Shown piece after piece: positions 8,356 to 16,272 of a DNA stretch of 64,000 nucleotides. The position numbers were made by a program, and so were the translations under genes. Each line of letters starts with the position of its first letter. The first letter of the stretch is position 1. Below the pieces are notes generated by a model. The model worked only from the letters and a program-made list of their open reading frames with translations, did not search any database and was not told the DNA's origin. The stretch is taken from positions 323,265-387,264 of the forward strand of contig NZ_FRDA01000004.1 in assembly GCF_900143095.1 (NCBI RefSeq), in the 5' to 3' direction. Source of the stretch: Pseudomonas asturiensis (GTDB taxonomy: Bacteria; Pseudomonadota; Gammaproteobacteria; Pseudomonadales; Pseudomonadaceae).

Positions 8356-9066
8356 AACCGTTTTCAACCCGGTCTCCTGTTCGGTCCCTCCCGGCCGCCG
8401 GCCAGCTGCTGGCTGAGGCGACGCAATTATTCACCGCATTCAGAGCGTTTTCGCGAGAGACGCTCTGTTTCGTGTCGTTCGCGTTTTGTCGCGTGTCTAT
8501 CGGCATTACGTGTGTCGTCAATTTGTCGGCGCTGTGTTTTTGTAAGTTTTAATGCGCGCGATGGAAAAATAAAAAAAGCCGTTTGCGGGCTGTTCTCCGC
8601 TGCCACATTCCCTGCGTGAGTCCATAAGGGACTGCAGAACGATTAAAATCAGTGACTTGCATCGCCCGGTGATACAGTTCACTTCGCCGGGGTGTTATTT
8701 GACACCCTGCGGTTTCTTTGCAACTATCCCATTGGCCTGTCCGCTTTATCTGCTTTGATAAACTTTTGGTTCGGAGGTCTTTTGATTAAAAAGAACCTCA
8801 GGGTCTGGCGGTAGCATGGCGTTGTTTTTCTGACAGTGACTTCACATTGAGGTGTCTGTCTGTCTCAGTGCGGGTAACCGCTCATTTCTATTGATAAAAC
8901 TCACGGGGCTTTTAAATAGCTTCGATGACGCTGCGCGTGCGGTGTTTGTTTTATTGCCTTGTATTTAAATCGTGCATGGACGCTGGTTCGCAGTACTGGC
9001 CAGGCAATCGATCATCCAGAACTTCTGGAGTGCACCAACGTATTGATACGACGATGGAGCATCAAC
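8356..9066. other. 711-bp structured intergenic region
   Basis: No protein gene is supported. It contains several hairpins: GGGTGT/ACACCC with a 6-nt loop (8690-8707), GAGGTCTTTT pairing with AAAAG-A-ACCTC (8774-8799, one-base bulge), and an AGCC...GGCT element followed by a T7 run on the minus strand (8571-8591). The AT content rises towards the FAD oxidoreductase gene. It could hold a small RNA or a long leader; nothing in the primary sequence identifies a known one. Confidence 0.5.
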
Positions 9067-10464
9067 ATGTTTGAAGATCCTTTGGAAACAGTCTGCGGAT
9101 GCGTGGTGGGCGGCGCAGGGCTGGCGGGTATGGGCTTTTTGTTCAACGCACTGAAGAGCGGTGCGCTGGCCGACCTTGCCGCGAGCGGCATGATCGTCAT
9201 TGATGCCAGCGATAAACCCGGTACGGGCGTACTGGGGCAGTACCGGATCACTGCGAATTCGGTGGGCGACGTTTTTATCGACTGTCTGCGCGACCCGGCC
9301 TTGCGCGAGATCTTCGAGCCTCTGGAGTATTCATCCGCTTATTGGCGTATCCGCGGCCAGGCTCAAGGGGCTCCGCAATTATCGGACGTGGGCCATTTGA
9401 TGGCTGAAGCATCAACGCTGGTGCTGGAGCACATCATTCGGCACTACGGGGTCAGGGTCTGGCACAGCACGACCATCACCGAGGTGGTCAGTGAAGATGA
9501 CGAGTTTTATCTGAGTGTAGAGACCGAGGGCTGCGCCAGGCGTGTTCGTTGTCAGACACTGGTCATGAACCTGGGCGGTCGACAGGACCCGCAGCACTTG
9601 ATCGACAGTCTGGCCCTGCAAGGACTCGCACTGTCGAACACAATGAATATCCAGAGTGCCGACCGCCTGTTGCGCATGAACGCCGTGCAATTGCGCGAAG
9701 CGTTTGCGCTGGCGTTGGCCAGTGAGGGACGGATTACCGTAGTCGGGGGCTCGCACAGCGCTTTTTCCACACTGGAAAACCTCGCTGATGCCCTGGAGTT
9801 CGCAGGGCTCCGTGAGCTGACCCTGATTCATCGCAGCCCCATCAGACTGTTTTATGAAAGCCCCGAGCATGCCCGTGAAGCAGACTACGCATTCAACGCT
9901 CAGTTGGACGTATGCCCGGTTTCGGGCCGTATCAACCGCTCTGGAGGCTTGCGTTACCGTGCGCTGGACATTGGTCGCGAGGCGCTCAAGAGCGGGCGTA
10001 TCGGCAAGACCGGGGTGCATGTGCGGATGCTGCAGACACAGGACGGCCCGCCGGCAGACTTCGAACAGGCCGGGCGTGCGCTCGCCGACGCCTGTGTGGT
10101 CGTGCAGTGCTCGGGCTATCAGCCTCGGTTACCGGCCTTGCGTTACGGTGACGGGAGTCCTGTGACGTTGCGTGAAACCAAGGGCGGTCTGGACTCGGAC
10201 GCCTCGGGATGCCCGATTGATCAGAATGGGCGGCGTCTTAAAGGGCTTTACCTGTTTGGCCTTGGTGCAGGGCTTGGCGCGGATCCGCAACTGGGCAGCG
10301 AGCCTTCGTTCGATGGGCGGATCTACGGTGTCTGGCAATTTCATCACGATGCCAGCACTGCGGTGATTCAAGCTGTGCTTGCGCGATTGCATCACAAGGC
10401 CTCTGCCGTCGATACTTCATGCCTGACCGGTTTCATGCAACTGGAAACGCGGTTCCAGGCCTGA
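9067..10464 (+). CDS. FAD/NAD(P)-binding oxidoreductase
   Basis: A 465-residue flavoprotein. The N terminus carries a dinucleotide-binding fold (CVVGGAGLAGMGF, residues about 12-24) and a second Rossmann-like segment begins at about residue 225 (GRITVVGGSHSAFSTLENLA), so it has the two-nucleotide-domain layout of lysine/ornithine-monooxygenase-like and NAD_binding_9 proteins. Near the C terminus, LKGLYLFGLGAGLG resembles the closing FAD contact. The start at 9067 has GGAG at good spacing; the 36 codons upstream are unlikely to be translated. The substrate is unknown. It is followed after 63 bp by a PanE-family reductase gene on the same strand, so a joint pathway is possible. Confidence 0.75.
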   Translation: MFEDPLETVCGCVVGGAGLAGMGFLFNALKSGALADLAASGMIVIDASDKPGTGVLGQYRITANSVGDVFIDCLRDPALREIFEPLEYSSAYWRIRGQAQGAPQLSDVGHLMAEASTLVLEHIIRHYGVRVWHSTTITEVVSEDDEFYLSVETEGCARRVRCQTLVMNLGGRQDPQHLIDSLALQGLALSNTMNIQSADRLLRMNAVQLREAFALALASEGRITVVGGSHSAFSTLENLADALEFAGLRELTLIHRSPIRLFYESPEHAREADYAFNAQLDVCPVSGRINRSGGLRYRALDIGREALKSGRIGKTGVHVRMLQTQDGPPADFEQAGRALADACVVVQCSGYQPRLPALRYGDGSPVTLRETKGGLDSDASGCPIDQNGRRLKGLYLFGLGAGLGADPQLGSEPSFDGRIYGVWQFHHDASTAVIQAVLARLHHKASAVDTSCLTGFMQLETRFQA

Positions 10465-10527
10465 CGGCGGATGCTGCGTATGCCTGGCGCTGCAGGACGG
10501 ATCACAGCACAACGGGAGATCCAGGCC

Positions 10528-11466
10528 ATGCGTATCTTGATCGTGGGTGCAGGTGCTATCGGTGGCTATTTTGGCGGTCGTCTGCTTGAGGCAGGGCGTC
10601 AGGTAACCTTTCTGGTCCGGCCGGGCAGGGCGCAAGAGCTTGATCGAGACGGGCTGGTGGTGCGCAGTCCGCTGGGTAATTTCCACTACCCCTCTCCACC
10701 TTACGTGCTGGCCAATGCATTGAGCGAGCCATACGACCTGATCGTGCTCAGTTGCAAGGCTTTCGATCTGGAGGCGTCCATGGACGCTTTCGCATCGGCG
10801 GTCGGGCCCGACACATTGATTCTGTCGCTACTCAACGGCATGGCGCATCTGGAGCGCCTGAGCGAGCGTTTCGGTGCCCAGGCCGTGCTGGGCGGGCAGT
10901 GCCTGATTTCGGTGGATCGCGACGCGAGCGGTGCCATCCTGCACCTCAACGAAACGCACCAGCTGTCGTTCGGCGAGCTGAGCGGTGCGCTGACACCGCG
11001 TATTCTGCGGGTTGCCGAATCCCTGGCAGATGCCGGTTTCGAAGCCAATCTGAGCCAGCACATTGTGCAAGGCATGTGGGACAAGTGGTGCTTTATCGCC
11101 ACGCTGGCGGCCATTACTGCCAGTATGCGTGCACCCTTGTGCGATGTTCTCAGTGCGGGCGGCGAAGGTCTGATCATGAAAGTGCACGGTGAGTGCGCAA
11201 ACATCGCGCTCGCGTCGGGCCACCCACTGGATGCCAGGGTCAGGCAGCGCCATCTGCAGATGCTGACTCAAACGGGCTCGACGCTCACGGCGTCCATGCT
11301 CAGAGACATCGAACGGGGTTCACGCACCGAGGTCGAACAGATTCTGGGCGATATGCTTGTCAGGCGTAATGCCCTCGGCGTGGTTTCCAGCGAACTGTCC
11401 GTGCTGGAGTTCTCCTGCGCCCATGTCAGGGCCTACGAGGCGCGTCGCGTTCGGGAGCACCCGTGA
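10528..11466 (+). CDS. ketopantoate reductase family (PanE/ApbA) protein
   Basis: A 312-residue NADP-dependent reductase. The N terminus MRILIVGAGAIGGYFGGRLL is the GxGxxG Rossmann motif of ApbA/PanE; a central K (SCKAFD) and the ILSLLNG segment follow, and the C-terminal helical domain (MWDKWCFIATLAAITASM) matches the ApbA_C fold, including the catalytic-type lysine in WDKW. It could make pantoate for CoA, but pseudomonads often carry several paralogues, and its place behind an uncharacterised flavoprotein suggests a different 2-keto acid. The ATG at 10528 is set by the Rossmann motif. Confidence 0.85.
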   Translation: MRILIVGAGAIGGYFGGRLLEAGRQVTFLVRPGRAQELDRDGLVVRSPLGNFHYPSPPYVLANALSEPYDLIVLSCKAFDLEASMDAFASAVGPDTLILSLLNGMAHLERLSERFGAQAVLGGQCLISVDRDASGAILHLNETHQLSFGELSGALTPRILRVAESLADAGFEANLSQHIVQGMWDKWCFIATLAAITASMRAPLCDVLSAGGEGLIMKVHGECANIALASGHPLDARVRQRHLQMLTQTGSTLTASMLRDIERGSRTEVEQILGDMLVRRNALGVVSSELSVLEFSCAHVRAYEARRVREHP

Positions 11467-11518
11467 GACCCTTCACAGGTGCTCATTGCATTCAAGTAGT
11501 CAACTGGAGGTGCTACTC

Positions 11519-11761
11519 ATGCCAGTCAAACACGATTTGTTCGCGGATTTGGAGTTGACCAGGGAAGAGATTTTCGAGCGCAGCAGCGCCGATGCCACGT
11601 TGAGTCTGTTACTCAAAGAGTACGACAGCGCCGATGACGAAGTGCTGAATGCCGAAAAGGGGACCGCAGGAGGTATTGGCGATGACGCGCTCAAAAAGCT
11701 CAAGGAAAAACGCCTCCTGGTGAAAGACCGGATTGTCCAGCGTCTTTCCAGACCACAGTAA
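11519..11761 (+). CDS. YdcH-like (DUF465) small protein
   Basis: An 80-residue, charged, helical protein (MPVKHDLFADLELT ... LLLKEYDSADDEVLNAE ... LKKLKEKRLLVKDRIVQRL). The two-helix hairpin with the KEYDxxDxE and LKxxRLxxKDRI patterns is the DUF465/YdcH family, which has no firm function. CTGGAGG provides a strong ribosome site. The longer open frame from 11357 overlaps the panE gene and is rejected. A good terminator follows. Confidence 0.85.
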   Translation: MPVKHDLFADLELTREEIFERSSADATLSLLLKEYDSADDEVLNAEKGTAGGIGDDALKKLKEKRLLVKDRIVQRLSRPQ

Positions 11762-11809
11762 TCGCTGCGCGTACGACGGGCTGTTCCAGCCCCGGAAAAC
11801 ACATGACAT

Positions 11810-11842
11810 ACGGCCCCTCAATGGGGCCGTTTGTCGTTTCAG
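11810..11842. terminator. intrinsic terminator between convergent genes
   Basis: ACGGCCCC (11810-11817) pairs perfectly with GGGGCCGT (11823-11830) around a 5-nt loop, followed by TTTGTCGTTTC. It lies between the YdcH-like gene and the convergent DUF3618 operon, and can serve both. Confidence 0.8.
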
Positions 11843-11845
11843 CCA

Positions 11846-12679
11846 TCAGCCAAGACCAGGTGTGGCCGGCGGTTGAGGCGTAGCTGATGCCGCCACGCCA
11901 CTGCCGTTCCGATCAAGGCCGTGGTAGCCGGTCGTCGAATGGTTGGCAGGTGTTGCGGCCTTACGTTGCGCGGGGCTCACGCCGCTCAGCTTTTCACGTG
12001 CCTGACGGACCCACCGTTTTTCGCCATCGGTCGCAGGTAAAGCCGCCCCCATCGCAGCGCCCACTGCAATACCCAGCACTGCCAGGGTCAGGGGCTGTTC
12101 GTTGAGCAGACGGGTGGCACTGGACTGCAGCCTGATGCGCTTTTGCTCGAAGGTACGGCCTGTCTCGTGCAATAAGCCGGAGGCTTGCGAGCGCTTTTCA
12201 TCCATGCTGTCCGTGAAGTGCGTGGTTTTGTCCTTGACCTCGCTGACCCTGTCTTTCATAAGGGCAACGGTTTCCTGCACACGGGCCTTGGCACTGCTCA
12301 GGCTATCGCTGACCGCGCCCACAACGTTTTCGGCCCGCTCGCTGACACCCTCCAGCAGCGACGGTCCTGCGGACGAAGGGTCAGTCGGCGTGCGGTTACC
12401 CAGCATCAGCCAGACAATGCCGATGGTGGTCAGCACCGCAGGCACTGGATTGGCCTTGACGTTGTTGCCCAGATTGCCGAAGAACTCGCCGCCATTGTCC
12501 TTGGCATAAGTCAGTGCCTGGTCGACCAGCTGGCCGGGTGACATCTTCCTTTCCAGGGCATCGACAATATTGCCAATGCTGGAGCGTTGCTGATCGATTT
12601 CACGCTCCAGGGTTTCAGGGCTTTTTTGCGACGCGTGCTCGAAGTGCTCGGGTGTGTCGAAGCTGCTGTCTATGCTCAT
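11846..12679 (-). CDS. DUF3618 domain envelope protein
   Basis: A 277-residue protein. The first 60 residues hold the DUF3618 motif (LEREIDQQRSSIGNIVDALE followed by MSPGQLVDQAL). A hydrophobic stretch at about residues 80-95 (PAVLTTIGIVWLMLG) and a second at about 197-215 (LTLAVLGIAVGAAMGAAL) could be membrane segments. Between them lies a long amphipathic coiled-coil-like region with repeated K/E and S/T. This resembles ElaB/YqjD-type inner-membrane stress proteins. It is the last gene of a three-gene operon; its ATG overlaps the stop of the holin-like gene (ATGA), implying coupled translation. The exact role is unknown. Confidence 0.8.
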   Translation of the reverse strand: MSIDSSFDTPEHFEHASQKSPETLEREIDQQRSSIGNIVDALERKMSPGQLVDQALTYAKDNGGEFFGNLGNNVKANPVPAVLTTIGIVWLMLGNRTPTDPSSAGPSLLEGVSERAENVVGAVSDSLSSAKARVQETVALMKDRVSEVKDKTTHFTDSMDEKRSQASGLLHETGRTFEQKRIRLQSSATRLLNEQPLTLAVLGIAVGAAMGAALPATDGEKRWVRQAREKLSGVSPAQRKAATPANHSTTGYHGLDRNGSGVAASATPQPPATPGLG

Positions 12680-13113
12680 GAGACTTTCCTCTGAATGGCG
12701 TCCTTATCCTTTTGCAGGGTACTGGCTGTGCGTTCAGGGACCAGGTTGGCGGGTTCGAGTTTTTTGTTGCCGGCCTGAACCATGAAAAAGCCGAAGACCA
12801 GGGCGGCGATCCCCACGAGCAGCGCAGCCAGCCAGGACTCCATTACCTGGCTCAGCGCATAGACCGCTGCCATAAGCACCATGATCAAGCCGCCAAGCAT
12901 CACAGCCGCGCCGAGAGCAACGGCGGTGATGCCTTGCCTGGTGGTCTGGACCGACGTTCTCAACTCCGCCTTGAACAACGCCATTTCCTTGCTGACCAGT
13001 GCGGGAATCTCATGGGCCAGTTGCCGGATCAGGCTCAGCACCGACACACTGCTCTCAGGTGTCGGGCTGTCAGGCGTGTGGGCCTGTTGTGTATCGGGTG
13101 TGGTGGTGCTCAT
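12676..13113 (-). CDS. phage-holin-superfamily (YqjE-like) membrane protein
   Basis: A 145-residue protein with a soluble N terminus, an amphipathic helix (IRQLAHEIPALVSKEMALFKAELR) and two transmembrane helices (about 63-88 GITAVALGAAVMLGGLIMVL and 95-115 LAALLVGIAALVFGFFMV). This is the Phage_holin_3_6/YqjE family, chromosomal proteins that sit with YqjD- and DUF3618-type genes and are not true phage holins. The ATG at 13113 overlaps the upstream stop codon by ATGA, and a GTG one codon earlier is also possible. It is the middle gene of the operon. Confidence 0.82.
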   Translation of the reverse strand: MSTTTPDTQQAHTPDSPTPESSVSVLSLIRQLAHEIPALVSKEMALFKAELRTSVQTTRQGITAVALGAAVMLGGLIMVLMAAVYALSQVMESWLAALLVGIAALVFGFFMVQAGNKKLEPANLVPERTASTLQKDKDAIQRKVS

Positions 13114-13844
13114 CACACGTCTCCCTTAGGCGGACCTGATCTGGACGGTGTCGCGCTGGGGCCGTCGTCGTCTCTATCGTCGTTCAAAGGATTGGCAGGC
13201 GGGCTGTCAGCAAGGCCGGTGCCGGGCCGGTTGCTGTGCAGATCCTCGTCGTGAGGGTGAGTTGCGGCCATTTCCTCGGCTGACAGCGGGGATGGGCTGA
13301 CGGGGTCGTAAGGTCCCGACGGTTCGATGTCCGACAGGTCGCTTTCGGTTTGAGCGCCCTGAGTGGAAGCACCGGACGAAGGCGCAGTGGCGTGGACCGG
13401 GCGGGAATCGTCGCTTGATGGCGCAGTCGCTTTCAACAGCCGCGACAATCCCATGCCCAATGCAACGCTGCCACTGATGAACAGCACCGGATTTTCCCTG
13501 GCAAGCTGGCCTGCGTCCTGCAAAAGCTGTTCGACATTCCTGTGTCGCAAATTTTCCGCCAATGTGGTCATGCTCTGCGCGAGATCTGTCACGTAGCCGG
13601 ACAGGCCAAGCGTGTCGCTTCCCTCCATCTGCCTGGCCGCCGTTTTGGCATTCTCGGCAAGGTCCTCGATTTGCTGCGCAGCGTTTTCGCGATAGTGGTC
13701 AAATTGCGCACCGGCTTGTGCTTCGGGGCTTTCAGGCTGCCCATGACTGTCGTCCTGCGCCCCCTGCAAGTGATCCTGATTCGCCTGGCTGTTGGTATGG
13801 GCATTGCTGCTCATGGGAGTTTCGTGGGTGGTCACCATCGTCAT
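13113..13844 (-). CDS. hydrophilic stress-type protein, first gene of DUF3618 operon
   Basis: A 243-residue, low-complexity, acidic protein. A central conserved part (about residues 45-145) has QFDHYRENAAQQIEDLAENA, an amphipathic helix, and a single hydrophobic segment ARENPVLFISGSVALGMGLSRLL. Both ends are rich in Q, S, P, D and T and are probably disordered. Similar proteins precede holin-like and DUF3618 genes in other proteobacteria and are sometimes labelled nutrient-deprivation-induced; the function is unknown. Its stop overlaps the next start (ATGA). The start could be the ATG at 13844 or 13838. A candidate AlgU-type promoter lies upstream. Confidence 0.75.
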   Translation of the reverse strand: MTMVTTHETPMSSNAHTNSQANQDHLQGAQDDSHGQPESPEAQAGAQFDHYRENAAQQIEDLAENAKTAARQMEGSDTLGLSGYVTDLAQSMTTLAENLRHRNVEQLLQDAGQLARENPVLFISGSVALGMGLSRLLKATAPSSDDSRPVHATAPSSGASTQGAQTESDLSDIEPSGPYDPVSPSPLSAEEMAATHPHDEDLHSNRPGTGLADSPPANPLNDDRDDDGPSATPSRSGPPKGDV

Positions 13845-13928
13845 TCACCGTTTTCTGTTACCAGATAAAGAGAATGCTCGGCTCACTGTCTGACTACGGG
13901 CTGGCATTGATTGACACGCTTGCCCACT

Positions 13929-13957
13929 GTCGACTGGTGGATTTTCAACGGTGTTCC
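13929..13957 (-). promoter_or_regulatory. candidate AlgU (sigma-22/RpoE-like) promoter
   Basis: On the minus strand GGAACAC is followed, 17 bp later, by TCGAC, compared with the AlgU consensus GAACTT-N16/17-TCTGA. It lies about 90 bp before the first gene of the DUF3618 operon. The -35 element is good and the -10 partial. Confidence 0.35.
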
Positions 13958-14006
13958 GGGCGAGTGACCAATGGTCAATCAAGGCGTGGCGGGAAGCGTC
14001 GCGCAT

Positions 14007-14033
14007 AAAAAACGGCGCCTCGAGGGGCGCCGT
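14007..14033 (-). terminator. intrinsic terminator of csrA
   Basis: Read on the minus strand: ACGGCGCC, a short loop, GGCGCCGT, then a run of T. The perfect GC-rich stem plus U tract lies about 60 bp after the csrA stop. Confidence 0.85.
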
Positions 14034-14093
14034 ACAACTGATGATCCGCCAAGGGGGCAGATCATCATTGAATGAGGGGGTGTGGCGTGGTCG

Positions 14094-14282
14094 TTATTGT
14101 GGGTCCTGGTTAGGAGCCAGTTCAGCCTGAATGCGTTTGTAGATTTCTTCGCGATGCACGGAAACGTTTTTCGGTGCATTGATGCCCAGCCGGACTTGAA
14201 GCCCTTGAACGCCAAGAATCGTCACAGTGATCTCATCACCGATGTTTATGCTTTCGCCTACTTTGCGAGTGAGTATCAACAT
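14094..14282 (-). CDS. csrA: CsrA/RsmA-family RNA-binding regulator (RsmE-like)
   Basis: A 62-residue CsrA protein: [20 protein letters not shown] at the N terminus, a conserved [20 protein letters not shown] core, and the basic residues (R6-equivalent, R36, R44 region) used to bind GGA motifs in mRNA leaders. It represses or stabilises target mRNAs and is titrated by Rsm small RNAs in the GacS/GacA cascade. Pseudomonads of this group have several paralogues; the sequence is nearer the RsmE type than canonical RsmA (which begins MLILTRRCAESL). AAGGAAAAG supplies the ribosome site and itself contains a GGA, so autoregulation is possible. A hairpin-forming leader lies just upstream. Confidence 0.95.
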   Translation of the reverse strand: MLILTRKVGESINIGDEITVTILGVQGLQVRLGINAPKNVSVHREEIYKRIQAELAPNQDPQ

Positions 14283-14298
14283 AATCTTTTCCTTGATG

Positions 14299-14327
14299 GC
14301 CTCTTGAAAATGCCTCTCTCAAGAGGC
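14299..14327 (-). promoter_or_regulatory. hairpin in the csrA 5' leader
   Basis: GCCTCTTGA (14299-14307) and TCAAGAGGC (14319-14327) form a perfect 9-bp stem beginning about 17 nt upstream of the csrA ATG. A competing shorter stem is possible because GCCTC (14312-14316) can also pair with GAGGC (14323-14327), so two mutually exclusive folds exist. Confidence 0.5.
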
Positions 14328-14780
14328 TGGCGTTTGCCTTTGCGTGGTGATTGTTGCCGAGTGCATCCAAATGCATCCGTCCTAAGACGTCGCGGTGGTG
14401 AAATTAATTCCCTCGGTTCATTTTCTTGTCATCCAGATTTGCATCCGCGATATGACGAGTGCGCCAATTCTGCCCGCTTTGACCTGAAAATGCCCGTATT
14501 TACTGGCGTGACTTAAAAAGTAACGTGACCAGGAGCACATTCGGGGCAGCGCTCGCCCTTCTGACGAAGCGTAAGCGGGCGTATCTCAGAATGTTTCTAA
14601 GCGTAGGCAGTGCTGCGAAACATTGCCTGAGCTTTCTGAAAATTCAATAGAAAGAGATGTAAATAGGTGTAGGAAACAGCATTTGGACAGCTTTGCAGAT
14701 AAACGATGCTCGTCAGGAGCGTGCTGTGCAAACGGGAAGAGGGGGGAGAAGGAGGCGGTGCGCAACGGATTACAGCAGAA

Positions 14781-14806
14781 CCTTCGCGGGCAGGGCGCCC
14801 GCAAAG
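14781..14806 (-). terminator. GC-rich hairpin after gntP
   Basis: CCTT-C-GCGGGC pairs with GCCCGC-A-AAGG about 18 bp beyond the gntP stop. There is no U tract. It resembles the core of Pseudomonas REP hairpins as much as a terminator. Confidence 0.4.
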
Positions 14807-14823
14807 GTCCAGTACCGGTGTAG

Positions 14824-16176
14824 TCAGATCGCCATCGACAGCAACATGATGAAGATCAGGCCTACGACCGAGAGGATGGTTTCCATCACGGTCCAGGTCT
14901 TGAAGGTTTCGGCCACGGTCATGTTGAAGTATTGCTTGACCAGCCAGAAGCCTGCGTCGTTGACGTGCGAAAGAATCAGCGAGCCTGCGCCGGTGGCCAG
15001 CACCAGCAACTCGCGATTCACGCCCGGAATCAGGCCGACCACAGGGGCCACGATGCCTGCACCGGTGATGGTTGCCACGGTTGCCGAACCCGTGGCCACG
15101 CGAATCACCGCAGCCACCAGCCAGGCCAGCATGATCGGATTGATCTGCGCCTGTACCGCCATGTGACCAATCACATCACCCACGCCACTGGCAACCAGCA
15201 TCTGCTTGAAGCCGCCGCCAGCACCGACGATCAGCACAATGGCTGCCACCGGGGCCAGGCTCTGGTCCAGCAGTTTCATGATCTTGGAACGGTCGAAGCC
15301 ACGCGCAGCACCGAAGGTGTAAAACGCCAGCAGCAAAGCAGCGAGCAGGGCGGTGATCGGGTGGCCGATCAGGTCCATCCAGATGCGGAACAGGTTGCCT
15401 TCCGGCAGCGCAACGTCAGCAAATGTCTTGAGCAGCATCAGGAAGACCGGCAGCAGAATCGTCACCAGCGTGATGCCGAAGCCGGGCAGGTTTTCGGTGC
15501 TCGATTCCTTGGCGATCTGGTCCATCAGTTCCTGCGACGGTGTGCCAGGAATGTACTTGGAAATCCATTTGCCGTAGATCGGCCCTGCAATGATTGCAGT
15601 CGGCAGGGCGATGATCAGGCCGTAGAAAATGGTCTTGCCAATGTCAGCGCCGAAGATGCCGATGGCCAGCAGCGGACCCGGGTGCGGCGGAACCAGACCG
15701 TGCACCGCCGAGAGACCTGCGAGCAGTGGAATACCGATCTTGACGATGGAGACGCCGGTGCGACGCGCCACGATGAACACCAGCGGGATCAGCAGCACGA
15801 AGCCTATTTCGAAGAACAGCGGGATGCCGACCAGGAACGCCGAGAACATCATGGCCCAATGCACTTTCTGCTTGCCGAAGGTGCGAATCAGGGTCTGCGC
15901 GATCTGATCCGCGCCGCCCGAATCGGCCATCAGCTTGCCGAGCATGGTACCCAGCCCGAGGATGATGCCGACAAAACCCAGTACGCCGCCGAAGCCGTCC
16001 TGGAAGGATTTCATGACTTTTTCCACCGGCATCCCGGAGGTCAGGCCGAGGAAGCCAGCCGCCAGTGTCAGCGCGACGAAAGGGTGAACCTTGAATTGGG
16101 TGATCAGCAGCACAAGGCCAACGATGGTCACCAACGCATCGACGAGCAGGAACGTCTCATGGGTCATACCGAACAT
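14824..16176 (-). CDS. gntP: gluconate:H+ symporter, GntP family
   Basis: A 450-residue inner-membrane permease with about 12-14 hydrophobic segments. Family hallmarks are visible: FVALTLAAGFLGL near the N terminus, GFGGVLGFVGIILGLGTMLG, the conserved PPHPGPL loop (GLSAVHGLVPPHPGPLLAIG), VGAGGGFKQML, ATGSATVATITGAGIVAP and the C-terminal SHVNDAGFWLVKQYF. It takes up D-gluconate by proton symport. The start at 16176 has a GGAGA ribosome site. It lies behind gntK on the same strand, with a GntR operator palindrome in the 96-bp gap, so it probably has both a readthrough transcript and its own regulated promoter. Confidence 0.95.
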   Translation of the reverse strand: MFGMTHETFLLVDALVTIVGLVLLITQFKVHPFVALTLAAGFLGLTSGMPVEKVMKSFQDGFGGVLGFVGIILGLGTMLGKLMADSGGADQIAQTLIRTFGKQKVHWAMMFSAFLVGIPLFFEIGFVLLIPLVFIVARRTGVSIVKIGIPLLAGLSAVHGLVPPHPGPLLAIGIFGADIGKTIFYGLIIALPTAIIAGPIYGKWISKYIPGTPSQELMDQIAKESSTENLPGFGITLVTILLPVFLMLLKTFADVALPEGNLFRIWMDLIGHPITALLAALLLAFYTFGAARGFDRSKIMKLLDQSLAPVAAIVLIVGAGGGFKQMLVASGVGDVIGHMAVQAQINPIMLAWLVAAVIRVATGSATVATITGAGIVAPVVGLIPGVNRELLVLATGAGSLILSHVNDAGFWLVKQYFNMTVAETFKTWTVMETILSVVGLIFIMLLSMAI

Positions 16177-16240
16177 GGGTGTCTCTCCGGTTATTATTTT
16201 AAGGTGCCGCCAACAGCTACAGCGCCCCTTCGTGTGTGCA

Positions 16241-16254
16241 AGACAGCGCTGTCT
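16241..16254. promoter_or_regulatory. GntR-type operator, gntK-gntP gap
   Basis: A perfect 14-bp palindrome AGACAGCGCTGTCT. It is identical to the one before gntK, has the central CG typical of LacI-family operators, and lies about 65 bp upstream of gntP. Confidence 0.75.
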
Positions 16255-16272
16255 TTTGCACTCACGCCTTTA

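Larger units (their letters stand above)
14283..14823. other. 541-bp region between csrA and gntP
   Basis: No gene is supported. The csrA-proximal part is its promoter and structured leader (see 14299-14327). The middle is fairly AT-rich with no clear ORF or tRNA. The end holds a GC-rich hairpin (14781-14806) next to the gntP stop codon. Confidence 0.5.

Noticed and set aside
11846..13844. Holin-like gene taken as a sign of a prophage.
   Set aside because: No other phage gene is present. The protein belongs to the YqjE-type chromosomal family and sits in an operon with DUF3618, so it is not phage.
14781..14806. GC-rich hairpin as a small-RNA terminator.
   Set aside because: There is no T tract and no promoter for a plus-strand RNA. 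It fits better as the end of the gntP transcript or a REP-like element.
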